Below the pieces are notes generated by a model, which did no database searches, had not been told where the DNA came from, and worked only from the letters and a program-made list of their open reading frames with translations. DNA of 48,148 nt from Actinomycetospora cinnamomea. GTDB lineage: Bacteria; Actinomycetota; Actinomycetes; Mycobacteriales; Pseudonocardiaceae. The translations under genes and the position numbers were made by a program. The stretch lies in NCBI RefSeq assembly GCF_003096675.1, contig NZ_QEKW01000028.1:1-48148 (forward strand). The letters run 5' to 3'. Shown here piece by piece: positions 26,041 through 33,307 of this stretch; the stretch's first letter is position 1, and each line of letters starts with the position of its first letter.

Positions 26041-26994
26041 ATGACCCCACGCGAGGCGGTGCGCCCCGTCCTGGACGCCTTCCGCATCGATCCCTCGCCG
26101 CGGGGTCAGGGCCGGACCCGGCACAACCTCGGCGTGCTGGCCGCGGCCGCCGCCGACGACCTCGACGTCGCGAGGCTGGCGGAGGCCCACCTCGATGCGC
26201 TGACGATCCTGGGCGAGCTCGACGGCACCCCGGCGCCCGCGGGCTCGTGCTGGGGCGTGTGGGCCGCGGAGTCCTCGACCGACCGGGTGCGCGCGAAGCC
26301 GGTCGCGGGGGGATGGCGGCTCACCGGGCGCAAGCCCTTCTGTTCGGGCGCCGCGGGGCCGTGCACCCACGCGCTGGCCACCGCGCACGCCGACGACGGC
26401 CGGCGCCTGTTCGCGCTGGACCTGGGCGCCGAGGGCGTCGCCGTGCGCCCGCAGGAGTGGCGGGCGCTGGGCATGCGCGGCAGCGCCGCGGCCACCGTCG
26501 ACCTCGACGACGTCCCCGCCGAGCCGGTCGGCGGGCCCGAGGCCTACCTCGAGCGACCCGGCTTCTGGCACGGCGCCGTCGCCGTCGCGGCCGCGTGGTT
26601 CGGCGGTGCGGTCGGGGTGGCGGCGCCGCTGCGCCGGGCGGGCGTCGACGGCCGCCTCGACGCCCACGGGCGGGCCCACCTGGGGGCGGTCGACGCCGAC
26701 CTGGCGGCCGCCCGGGCGGTGCTGCGCGAGGCCGCCGGCGCGCTCGACGGGCCGGCGGCCGAGAGCGTGCCCGCGGCCCGACGCCGGGCGCTGCGCGTGC
26801 GGGCCGTCGTCGAGTCCGCCGTGGAGAGCGCGCTCCAGCGGACCGGGCGGGCGTTGGGTCCCCTGCCGATGGTCCGCGACGCCGGGCACGCGCAGCGCGT
26901 CGCCGACCTCGAGGTCTACGTCCGCCAGAGCCACGCCGAGCGGGACCTGGCGACGCTCGGGGAGCTGGTCGACGCCGAGGGCGAGCTGCTGTGA
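26041..26994 (+). CDS. Acyl-CoA-dehydrogenase-like protein of the PIG-L/MT/GT cluster
   Basis: 317 aa, shorter than the usual 370-390. GAGGAGAG precedes the ATG. The flavin-binding middle domain is seen (GSCWGVWAAES, WRLTGRKPFCSGA, WRALGMRGSAAATVDLDDVPA) and a helical C-terminus follows, but the usual catalytic YEGTxxIQ motif is absent: the end reads DLEVYVRQSHAERDLATLG. It may act on a non-acyl-CoA substrate or as an oxidase. First gene of a four-gene operon joined by 4-base GTGA overlaps. Confidence 0.85.
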   Translation: MTPREAVRPVLDAFRIDPSPRGQGRTRHNLGVLAAAAADDLDVARLAEAHLDALTILGELDGTPAPAGSCWGVWAAESSTDRVRAKPVAGGWRLTGRKPFCSGAAGPCTHALATAHADDGRRLFALDLGAEGVAVRPQEWRALGMRGSAAATVDLDDVPAEPVGGPEAYLERPGFWHGAVAVAAAWFGGAVGVAAPLRRAGVDGRLDAHGRAHLGAVDADLAAARAVLREAAGALDGPAAESVPAARRRALRVRAVVESAVESALQRTGRALGPLPMVRDAGHAQRVADLEVYVRQSHAERDLATLGELVDAEGELL

Positions 26995-27731
26995 GCACGC
27001 CGTCCCTGCGCGGCGCCGGCACCCCCGAGGACGTGTGGTGGGCCCCCGATGGCCTCGGCACCGTGCCCGCCCGCCAGCCGGTGGCGGTGCGCCCGTCCGG
27101 TCGGGTCGTCGTGGTCGCCCCGCACCCCGACGACGAGGTGCTCGGCACCGGCGGCGCGCTCGCGGCGTGGGCCCCCGCCGGTACGGAGGTGGCCGTCGTC
27201 GCCGTCACCGACGGCGAGGGCTCGCACCCCGACAGCCCGACGCTGACCCCCGCCGACCTCGCCGAGCGCCGCGTCGACGAGCGGACGCACGCCCTGGCCG
27301 CGCTCGGTCTCGGGCGCCCGACGGTGCACCGGCTCGGGCTGCCCGACGCGGGTGTGGCCGCCGACGACGTCGCCGCCGGCCTCGGCCCGCTGCTGCGCGA
27401 GGGCGACACCGTCCTCCTCCCGGTCACCGGCGACGGACACCCCGACCACGACGCGACGGCCGACGGCGGGTCCCGGGCCGCCGCCGGACTGACCTGCTGG
27501 CGCTACGCGGTGTGGCTGTGGCACTGGGCGCGGCCCGCCACGGTCTCCTTCGACGGCGCGTGCCGCCTGCTCCTGCCCGACGCCGCCGTCCGGGCGAAGG
27601 CCGCCGCGATCGGCTGCTTCACCACGCAGATCGCGCCGCTGTCGCCGGACCCGCGCGACGCGGCGATCCTCCCGGCCACGGTGCTGGCGCGCTTCCACCG
27701 GGACACCGAGATCGTCTGGGGGCCCCGGTGA
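26991..27731 (+). CDS. PIG-L family N-acetylglucosaminyl deacetylase
   Basis: 246 aa from a GTG overlapping the upstream stop (GTGA at 26991-26994). Zinc-site motifs: VVVVAPHPDDEVLGTGGAL near residue 40 and LPVTGDGHPDHDATADG near 145, as in MshB and BshB. It presumably removes acetyl from an N-acetyl sugar. Mycothiol synthesis is unlikely because the neighbours are not MshA/C/D. Confidence 0.9.
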   Translation: MSTPSLRGAGTPEDVWWAPDGLGTVPARQPVAVRPSGRVVVVAPHPDDEVLGTGGALAAWAPAGTEVAVVAVTDGEGSHPDSPTLTPADLAERRVDERTHALAALGLGRPTVHRLGLPDAGVAADDVAAGLGPLLREGDTVLLPVTGDGHPDHDATADGGSRAAAGLTCWRYAVWLWHWARPATVSFDGACRLLLPDAAVRAKAAAIGCFTTQIAPLSPDPRDAAILPATVLARFHRDTEIVWGPR

Positions 27732-28336
27732 GCCTGCCCGCCGAGCACTTCGACGACATCTACGCCCGCGAGGACGACCCGTGGGGCATCGAGCACGGCT
27801 GGTACGAGGAGCGCAAGCGCGCCTGCGTGCTCGCCGCGCTGCCCCGGGAGCGGTACGCGCGTGCCTTCGAACCCGGCTGCGCCGGCGGCGCGCTCTCGGC
27901 GGGCCTGGCCGGGCGCTGCGACGCGCTCGTCTGCTGGGATCCGGTGACCCGCGCCGTGGAGGCCGCCCGAGCGCGGCTCGCCGAGCAGGGGCACGTGCGT
28001 GTGGAGCAGGCCGCCGTGCCCGCCCGCACCCCTGACGGCACCTTCGACCTCGTCGTCGTCTCCGAGCTCGTGTACTACCTCGACGCCGACGACCGCGAGG
28101 CGTTCTGGCGCGTCGTCGAGGACGCCCTGCGTCCGGGCGGCCACCTCCTCGCGGTGCACTGGCTGCGGGAGGCGCCCGAGTACCCCGTCGAGGGCGCGGC
28201 CGTGCACGACGAGCTGGCCTCGCGGTCCGCGTTCGCGCGCACGGTGCGCCACGAGGAGGCCGACTTCCGGCTCGAGGTCTACACCCGCGTGCCCCCGGCG
28301 CCGCGATCGGTCGCCGAGGAGACGGGCCTGCGGTGA
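27728..28336 (+). CDS. SAM-dependent methyltransferase (NodS-like)
   Basis: 202 aa, GTG overlapping the preceding stop. EHFDDIYAREDDPWGIEHGWYEERK at the start and FEPGCAGGALSAGLAG (SAM loop) near residue 48, with VVVSELVYYLDADDREAFW as the post-II region, match the NodS/class I methyltransferases often found beside PIG-L enzymes. Likely target: the freed amine or a hydroxyl of the same sugar (inference). Confidence 0.88.
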   Translation: MSLPAEHFDDIYAREDDPWGIEHGWYEERKRACVLAALPRERYARAFEPGCAGGALSAGLAGRCDALVCWDPVTRAVEAARARLAEQGHVRVEQAAVPARTPDGTFDLVVVSELVYYLDADDREAFWRVVEDALRPGGHLLAVHWLREAPEYPVEGAAVHDELASRSAFARTVRHEEADFRLEVYTRVPPAPRSVAEETGLR

Positions 28337-29142
28337 CGGAGCTCGACCTGGTCGTGCCGCGCGGACGCCCCGTGCTCGGCGTGGTCGTCCCGGCCCACGA
28401 CGAGGAGGACCTGCTCGGCGACTGCCTGGCCGGGCTGCGGACGGCCGCGCGCGCCGTCGGCGACCGCGCCCGGGTGGACGTGGTCGTCGTCGCGGACGCG
28501 TGCACCGACCGCACCGAGCGCGTCGCCCGGCGCCACCACGTTGGCGTGCTGCGCCTGGCGGCCCGCAACGTGGGACGGGCCCGGGCGGCGGGTGCGGACC
28601 TGCTGCTGTCGCGGCGCGAGGAGCCGGCGACGTGGATCGCGACCACCGACGCCGACTCCGTGGTGCCCCCGGGATGGCTCGTCGCGCAGCTCGACGCGTG
28701 CGAGGCCGGCGCGGACGCGTGGGTGGGCACCGTCGAGGTGGAGGACTGGTCGGGCCTGGCGGGCCCGGTGCGGGCGCGCTACGGCGACCTCTACGCGGAC
28801 GGCACCGTCGGCGACGGCCACCGTCACGTGCACGGCGCGAACCTCGGCGTCGCGGCCCCCGCCTACCGGGCGGTGGGCGGCTTCCCGCCGCTGGACACGG
28901 GGGAGGACGTCACCCTGGTCCGGCGGCTGGACGACGACGGACGGCGCGTGGTCCGCGACCGGGCGCACCCCGTGCGCACCAGCGCCCGGACGGTCGGCCG
29001 GGCACCCGCCGGCTTCGCGTCCCATCTGCGCGTTCTGTCCGAGATGCATGTGATCCCCACCTCCCCGGGTACGTTGCCCGCGGAGCCCCGCTGCAGCCGT
29101 CGGCGGGGACACGAGGGCGGGCCGGCGGCCCGCATCTCCTGA
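28333..29142 (+). CDS. Glycosyltransferase family 2
   Basis: 269 aa, GTG overlapping the preceding stop. GT-A fold: VVVPAHDEEDLLGDCLAGL, VVVADACTDRTERVA, the metal-binding TTDADS near residue 100, and GANLGVAAPAYRAVGGFPPLDTGEDVTLV with the acceptor-side ED near 190. No membrane helix, so it probably uses a nucleotide sugar in the cytosol or at the membrane face. Last gene of the operon. Confidence 0.88.
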   Translation: MTELDLVVPRGRPVLGVVVPAHDEEDLLGDCLAGLRTAARAVGDRARVDVVVVADACTDRTERVARRHHVGVLRLAARNVGRARAAGADLLLSRREEPATWIATTDADSVVPPGWLVAQLDACEAGADAWVGTVEVEDWSGLAGPVRARYGDLYADGTVGDGHRHVHGANLGVAAPAYRAVGGFPPLDTGEDVTLVRRLDDDGRRVVRDRAHPVRTSARTVGRAPAGFASHLRVLSEMHVIPTSPGTLPAEPRCSRRRGHEGGPAARIS

Positions 29143-29245
29143 CGGGCGCAGCGCGTCCGTCCTGACCGCTCGAGACCGCGGCGGTGGCCAGCGACAAGCC
29201 ACGCGCGCTCGATGCCGGGCGCGCCCCGTCACCGGGAGCCGCCCC

Positions 29246-29467
29246 ATGAGCGCCGACTCCGCCGCCTGGCGCGCGCACGTCGACGCCGCCTTCGATCCCC
29301 GCTTCGAGCGCGCGTTCGCGATCCTCGACGCGGTGCACGCCGAGCGGCAGCGACCGAGCAGCGCGCGCGGCGCGTCACGGATCCTGCAGCTGCGCCGCGA
29401 GCTCGCCGTGCTGCTCGCGGAGGTCGACGGCCACCGCGCGCCGCCCGACCCGCGCAGCGCCGGGTGA
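29246..29467 (+). CDS. Small hypothetical protein
   Basis: 73 aa, ATG with GGGAG upstream. One helical protein (RFERAFAILDAVHAER, ILQLRRELAVLLAEVDGH). No family recognised. Flanked by spacers of 103 and 148 bases. Confidence 0.55.
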   Translation: MSADSAAWRAHVDAAFDPRFERAFAILDAVHAERQRPSSARGASRILQLRRELAVLLAEVDGHRAPPDPRSAG

Positions 29468-29615
29468 GTGTCGACGCGGCGCGAGCGCGGTGCGCCGGCC
29501 CGTCGCAGCGGGTAACCTGCTCGTCACAGTATTCGGCGGTTGAGACCTCCACGCCGCCACGGACTGCGTGGGCCATCCTGCGGGGTGGCCGCCCGTGGTG
29601 ACCTGAGGAGGCACG

Positions 29616-30038
29616 ATGACCATCGACTCCGACGCACCGGTCCGGGCACGGATCGCCGACGTCGACCTGCCGGCCGATCTCGCGGAGCGGCGGCGCGCGG
29701 CCGTGGCCGAGGCGGTCACACACGCCGAACCCGCCGGTGGCGGCAACCGCCGCGCCGCGGTCGGTGTCCGGCGCTACGGCCCCGGGTGCGTCGCGCTCGC
29801 CCTCCGGGGGCGCTTCGACCGCGCGGGGCGCGAGCGGCTGCGGGCGCTGGCCACCGAGGTCGAGCGTCAGGCGCGCACCGAGCTCGTCATCGACCTCTCG
29901 GGCCTCGACCACTGCGACGCCGCCCTGGCCCGGGTGCTCGCGCGGCTGCGGATCCGTTGCCTCGCGCGGGAGGCCCGCGTCGAACTGCACGACCCACCGG
30001 AGGCCCTGGCGGCGGAGCTCGGCCAGTTCCGCCTCTGA
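29616..30038 (+). CDS. STAS-domain protein with substituted phospho-site
   Basis: 140 aa, GAGGAGG 4 bases before the ATG. The N-terminal 45 residues are an extension; the STAS domain covers about 50-140 (ALALRGRFDRAGRERLRALA, ELVIDLSGLDHCDAALARVL, RVELHDPPEALAAEL). In anti-anti-sigma factors the loop after LSGL carries a phosphorylated Ser/Thr (DSxG); here it is DAAL, so phosphorylation by an RsbW-type kinase looks impossible at the normal site. It may bind constitutively or serve another role. DUF2795 follows 29 bases later. Confidence 0.8.
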   Translation: MTIDSDAPVRARIADVDLPADLAERRRAAVAEAVTHAEPAGGGNRRAAVGVRRYGPGCVALALRGRFDRAGRERLRALATEVERQARTELVIDLSGLDHCDAALARVLARLRIRCLAREARVELHDPPEALAAELGQFRL

Positions 30039-30067
30039 CCATCCCCGGCCCGACACCAGGAGGACCG

Positions 30068-30274
30068 TTGACGGACCGCGACGACATCCGCGTGCGCAAG
30101 GCTCTGCAGGGCATGGAGTTCCCGGCCGACCGCGATCAGGTGGTCTCCTATGCCACCGGCCGCGGGGAGGACGACACGCGGACGCTCGCCGCGCTGCGCG
30201 CGCTGCCCGACCGCACCTTCTCGACGGCGGACGACGTCGTCGACGCGGTGCCGCACAAGCCCGGGCAGGGCTGA
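30068..30274 (+). CDS. DUF2795 protein
   Basis: 68 aa from TTG at 30068, with AGGAGG spaced 4 bases away (30059-30064 region). The sequence VRKALQGMEFPADRDQVVSYATGRGEDD and LPDRTFSTADDVVDAV matches the small helical DUF2795 fold, common in actinomycetes and often linked to stress or membrane-associated genes. No ATG in frame near the motif, so TTG is the likely start. Ends 24 bases before a strong terminator hairpin. Confidence 0.85.
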   Translation: MTDRDDIRVRKALQGMEFPADRDQVVSYATGRGEDDTRTLAALRALPDRTFSTADDVVDAVPHKPGQG

Positions 30275-30297
30275 GGGCCCGGCTTCTGAACACGACG

Positions 30298-30342
30298 ACG
30301 GCCCGACGCCCGTGACCGTGGTGGTCGCGGGCGCCGGGCCGT
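30298..30342. terminator. Strong hairpin terminator
   Basis: Arms 30298-30312 (ACGGCCCGACGCCCG) and 30328-30342 pair with one mismatch, and the loop itself carries a GACC/GGTC stem (30314-30326), giving a hairpin of about 20 bp. Lies after the DUF2795 stop and before the convergent repeat-protein gene. Confidence 0.75.
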
Positions 30343-30344
30343 CA

Positions 30345-30393
30345 CCATGTGAGCGAACTTCGCCGGGTACAGCCGGGAGCTCCGCTCACATGG
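30345..30393. terminator. Second hairpin, 11-bp perfect stem (bidirectional terminator or repeat element)
   Basis: CCATGTGAGCG (30345-30355) and CGCTCACATGG (30383-30393) are perfect inverted repeats around a 27-base loop that itself has CCGG-based pairing. It directly precedes the stop of the minus-strand gene and could end transcription from either side. Confidence 0.65.
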
Positions 30394-30395
30394 GG

Positions 30396-30728
30396 TCAGA
30401 AGCCGTTCGGGTCGGTGGCGGTGGTCTCGTAGGTGCCGTCGGCGTCGGTGTCGACCGCCGCGGAGTCGAAGTCGCCGTCGTCGTCGGTGTCCATGAGGAT
30501 CGTCTCGCCGTAGCCGTCCGCGTCGGTGTCGACCATCGCGGACTCGAACGTCCCGTTGTGGTCGAGGTCGGCGACGACCGTGTCGATGGAGCCGTTGCCG
30601 TCCTCGTCGGTCGAGACGGAGTCGACGGTGCCGGCGTCGCTGACGGTGTAGGTGCCCACCACGGAGCCGTCGGCGGAGTAGACGTTGCCGTCGGCGGCGA
30701 AGTAGCGGTCGCTGGTCTCGGTGCTCAT
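30396..30728 (-). CDS. Asp-rich repeat protein, calcium-binding-like
   Basis: 110 aa, ATG at 30728. About five tandem units of the form DTDxDGxxE/DLDHNGTFE (VSTDEDGNGSIDTVVAD, LDHNGTFESAMVD, TDADGYGETILMD, TDDDGDFDSAAVD, TDADGTYETTATD). DxDxDG loops resemble EF-hand or FG-GAP/thrombospondin-type-3 calcium ligands; similar small proteins are found in actinomycetes without a known role. No signal peptide is seen. Confidence 0.75.
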   Translation of the reverse strand: MSTETSDRYFAADGNVYSADGSVVGTYTVSDAGTVDSVSTDEDGNGSIDTVVADLDHNGTFESAMVDTDADGYGETILMDTDDDGDFDSAAVDTDADGTYETTATDPNGF

Positions 30729-30862
30729 GGCGGGGCTCGCTCTCGGTGTGTGCTCGGTGCCCGTGGTGGGCGTTCGGCACTGTGACGGTGCGAGCGGGCG
30801 CGGATGTTCCCCGCCCGAGCAGGGAATTCCGTGGGCTACCGGATCGTCACCGCGCGTGCGGC

Positions 30863-31516
30863 TCAGTCGTCGTCGCCGTCGTCCCGGTCGCGGTCGATGC
30901 CGCCCTGCGCCGCCTCGGCCGCGGTGACGACCTCGACCGAACCGAAGGCGCCGGTGGCGTCGACGACGACCTCGGGCAGTGTCGGTGCGCCCGCCGGGAT
31001 CGCGCAGGCCTGCGCGCACTCGGTGCTGCCGAAGATCATCGTGCCGGTGGTGCGCGCGACGACGCCCGGCGGGACCACGACCCGGGTGCTGCCGAAGAGC
31101 ACGGCCACCTCGACCTGCGGGTCGTCCGGCATCACGGTGACCGTGCGGCTGCCGAACACGGCGCCACCGTCGTCGGCGGTCACGAGGTGCCCGCCGATGA
31201 ACAGGGCCACCCCGGCCAGGACGAGCGGAACGATCGCCTTGCCGATCCGCTCTCCGAACGGTGGTCGCGACGGCGCCGGTGACGTGTCGGCCGCCACCAC
31301 CGTGGGCGCGTCAGCAGGGCCGGCGGGCGGGGGGAGGTCGACCACGAGGGCGTCGAGCTCGCGCTGGGTGCGGGCGGCCCAGCACTGCTGGGTGCGCTCG
31401 TCGTACTCCACGACCGTCAGCACCCCGTCGTCGAGGGCCGCCCGCAAGCGGTCGTCGCAGGCACGACGCTCGCGGTCGCCGATCCGCATCTCGGGCGCGG
31501 GGTCCTGCGCGGTCAT
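30863..31516 (-). CDS. DUF1707 protein with membrane anchor and LiaF-like domain
   Basis: 217 aa, ATG at 31516. DUF1707 at about 10-65 (MRIGDRERRACDDRLRAALDDG, LTVVEYDERTQQCWAARTQREL), one membrane helix near 95-115 (KAIVPLVLAGVALFIGGHLV), then a beta-rich LiaF-like domain (VTVMPDDPQVEVAVLFGSTRV, FGSTECAQACAIPAGAP). Acidic tail RDRDDGDDD. Likely envelope-stress associated. Confidence 0.87.
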   Translation of the reverse strand: MTAQDPAPEMRIGDRERRACDDRLRAALDDGVLTVVEYDERTQQCWAARTQRELDALVVDLPPPAGPADAPTVVAADTSPAPSRPPFGERIGKAIVPLVLAGVALFIGGHLVTADDGGAVFGSRTVTVMPDDPQVEVAVLFGSTRVVVPPGVVARTTGTMIFGSTECAQACAIPAGAPTLPEVVVDATGAFGSVEVVTAAEAAQGGIDRDRDDGDDD

Positions 31517-31548
31517 GCCCCCATCCTGCCCGTCCCGGCGCCCGCTCC

Positions 31549-32757
31549 TCAGCCCCGGCGGGCCTCGAGCAGGGCCCGGTCGTCGGGGTCGTCGGTGCGC
31601 GCGAGCGCGGCGTCGAGCGCGGCGCGGGCCTCGTCGTCGCGCCCGAGGCGTCGCAGCAGGTCGGCGCGCACGGCGTGCAGCAGGTGGTAGCGGTCGAGCC
31701 GTTCGGCGAGGTCGTCGACGATCGCCAGCGCCGCCGCCGGCCCCTCGGTCTCGGCGAGGGCCACGGCCCGGTTGAGCGCCACGGTCGGGCTCGGCGCGAG
31801 GGCGAGCAGCTGGTCGTGCAGCGCGACGACCTGGTGCCAGTCGGTCGACGCGGCGTCGGGCGCCGACGCGTGCACCGCGTTGATCGCCGCCTGGACCTGG
31901 TACGGCCCCGGCCGGTCCCGCCGCAGGCAGCGCCGCACGAGCTCCAGGCCCTCGCGCACGAGGTCGCGGTCCCAGCGCGTGCGGTCCTGGTCGGCGAGCA
32001 GCACCCGCGTCCCGTCCGGCCCGGTGCGGGCGGGCCGCCGGGCCTCGGTGAGCAGCATGAGCGCGAGCAGCCCGAGCACCTCGGGCTCGTCGGGCATCAG
32101 CTCGGCGAGGAGGCGCCCGAGCCGGATCGCCTCGGCGGCGAGGTCGGTGCGGGTGGCGGTCGCGTGGCCCTCGGTGAAGACCAGGTAGACCACGGCGAGC
32201 ACGCCGGGCAGGCGCTCGGGAAGGTCGGCGTCGCGGGGGACGCGGTAGGGGATGCGGGCGGCGCGGATCTTGTTCTTCGCCCGCACGATCCGCTGGGCCA
32301 TCGTGGCCTCGGGCACGAGGAACGCCCGCGCGATCTCGGGGGTGGACAGGCCGCCGAGCAGGCGCAGGGTCAGCGCCACGCGCGCGGGCAGGGCGAGGGC
32401 GGGGTGGCAGCACGTGAAGACGAGGCGCAGGCGGTCGTCGCGCACCGGTCCCTCCTCCTCCGGTTCGTCCTGCTCGGCGGGTGTCTCCCGGACCGCGCGC
32501 GCCTCCTTGTCGCGCCCCACCGCGTCGCGACGCAGCCGGTCCAGTGCGCGGCGACGGGCGGTGGTGACGATCCATCCGCCGGGGTTCGGCGGGACGCCCT
32601 CGGCGGGCCAGCGGGTGAGGGCGACGGTGACCGCGTCCTGCACCGCCTCCTCGGCGAGGTCGATGTCGTGCAGGACGCGGGTCAGGGTCGCGACGCACCG
32701 CCCGTACTCCTCGGCGAAGATCCGGGAGATCCCCGCCGAGGACGGCGCGGCCGTCAC
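31549..32757 (-). CDS. ECF42-family RNA polymerase sigma factor, module 2
   Basis: 402 aa, GTG at 32757 overlapping the DGPF stop by 4 bases. Same architecture as the module 1 factor: region 2 (DIDLAEEAVQDAVTVALTRW, NPGGWIVTTARRRALDRLRR), region 4 (LSTPEIARAFLVPEATMAQRI) and the long TPR-like extension (VYLVFTEGHATA, ARTGPDGTRVLL, GPYQVQAAINAVHA, VALNRAVALAETEGP). The two factors are homologous but clearly diverged, so this is not a recent duplication. Confidence 0.92.
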   Translation of the reverse strand: MTAAPSSAGISRIFAEEYGRCVATLTRVLHDIDLAEEAVQDAVTVALTRWPAEGVPPNPGGWIVTTARRRALDRLRRDAVGRDKEARAVRETPAEQDEPEEEGPVRDDRLRLVFTCCHPALALPARVALTLRLLGGLSTPEIARAFLVPEATMAQRIVRAKNKIRAARIPYRVPRDADLPERLPGVLAVVYLVFTEGHATATRTDLAAEAIRLGRLLAELMPDEPEVLGLLALMLLTEARRPARTGPDGTRVLLADQDRTRWDRDLVREGLELVRRCLRRDRPGPYQVQAAINAVHASAPDAASTDWHQVVALHDQLLALAPSPTVALNRAVALAETEGPAAALAIVDDLAERLDRYHLLHAVRADLLRRLGRDDEARAALDAALARTDDPDDRALLEARRG

Positions 32758-33104
32758 GGGCTCCACTGGAAGGGGCGCACCTCGATCGGCAGGCCGATGG
32801 CCTCCGTGGACCGCCGGCCCCAGTGCAGGGCCGCGTCGAGATCGGGGGCGGCGATGATGGTGAGGCCGCCGAGGTACTCCTTGAGCTCGACGAACGGGCC
32901 GTCGGTGACGAGCACGTCGTCGCCGCCCTGCGCCAGCACCGTCGCGGTGTCCGGGGCCTCGAGCCCGCCGGAGAACACCCACACCCCGGCGTCCTGCATG
33001 TCCTGCTGGAGCTGCGCGACGCGCCCCATGATCTCCTGCAGCTCGGCGTCGGACGGCGGCTCGCCCTCGGCGGGCTGGTAGACGCTGAGCAGGTAGTGGG
33101 CCAT
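32754..33104 (-). CDS. YCII-related DGPF-domain protein, module 2
   Basis: 116 aa, ATG at 33104 with GAGGAGGACC upstream. Starts MAHYLLSVYQPAEGE and has the core VTDGPFVELKEYLGGLTII and a PIEVRPF strand. Precedes and overlaps the sigma-factor gene, the standard ECF42 arrangement. Confidence 0.9.
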   Translation of the reverse strand: MAHYLLSVYQPAEGEPPSDAELQEIMGRVAQLQQDMQDAGVWVFSGGLEAPDTATVLAQGGDDVLVTDGPFVELKEYLGGLTIIAAPDLDAALHWGRRSTEAIGLPIEVRPFQWSP

Positions 33105-33155
33105 CGGGTCCTCCTCGGGTCCGTCGCGCGGGCACCGTGCCCGCACATCCTCTCC

Positions 33156-33181
33156 ACGAACGGGCCCGACGCCGATCGACA
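33156..33181 (-). promoter_or_regulatory. Probable ECF42-type promoter of module 2
   Basis: On the minus strand TGTCGA (33181-33176) is followed 17 bases on by CGT (33158-33156), placed 50-80 bases before the DGPF start. The surrounding words ACCTGTCGATC, GGCGTC and CCCGTTCG are shared with the module 1 promoter at 8460-8486, with a one-base shift in spacing. Confidence 0.6.
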
Positions 33182-33307
33182 GGTCGGGGCGGAGGTTTCC
33201 GACGGGGATCCGTGGCGAGCGGTCGGCGGGCTCGGGACCTGCGGCCCTGCCCCCGCCGTCCGCAGCCCTGCAGACTCGGCGGTGGCGCTCGAGGGAGAGG
33301 GGGGCGG

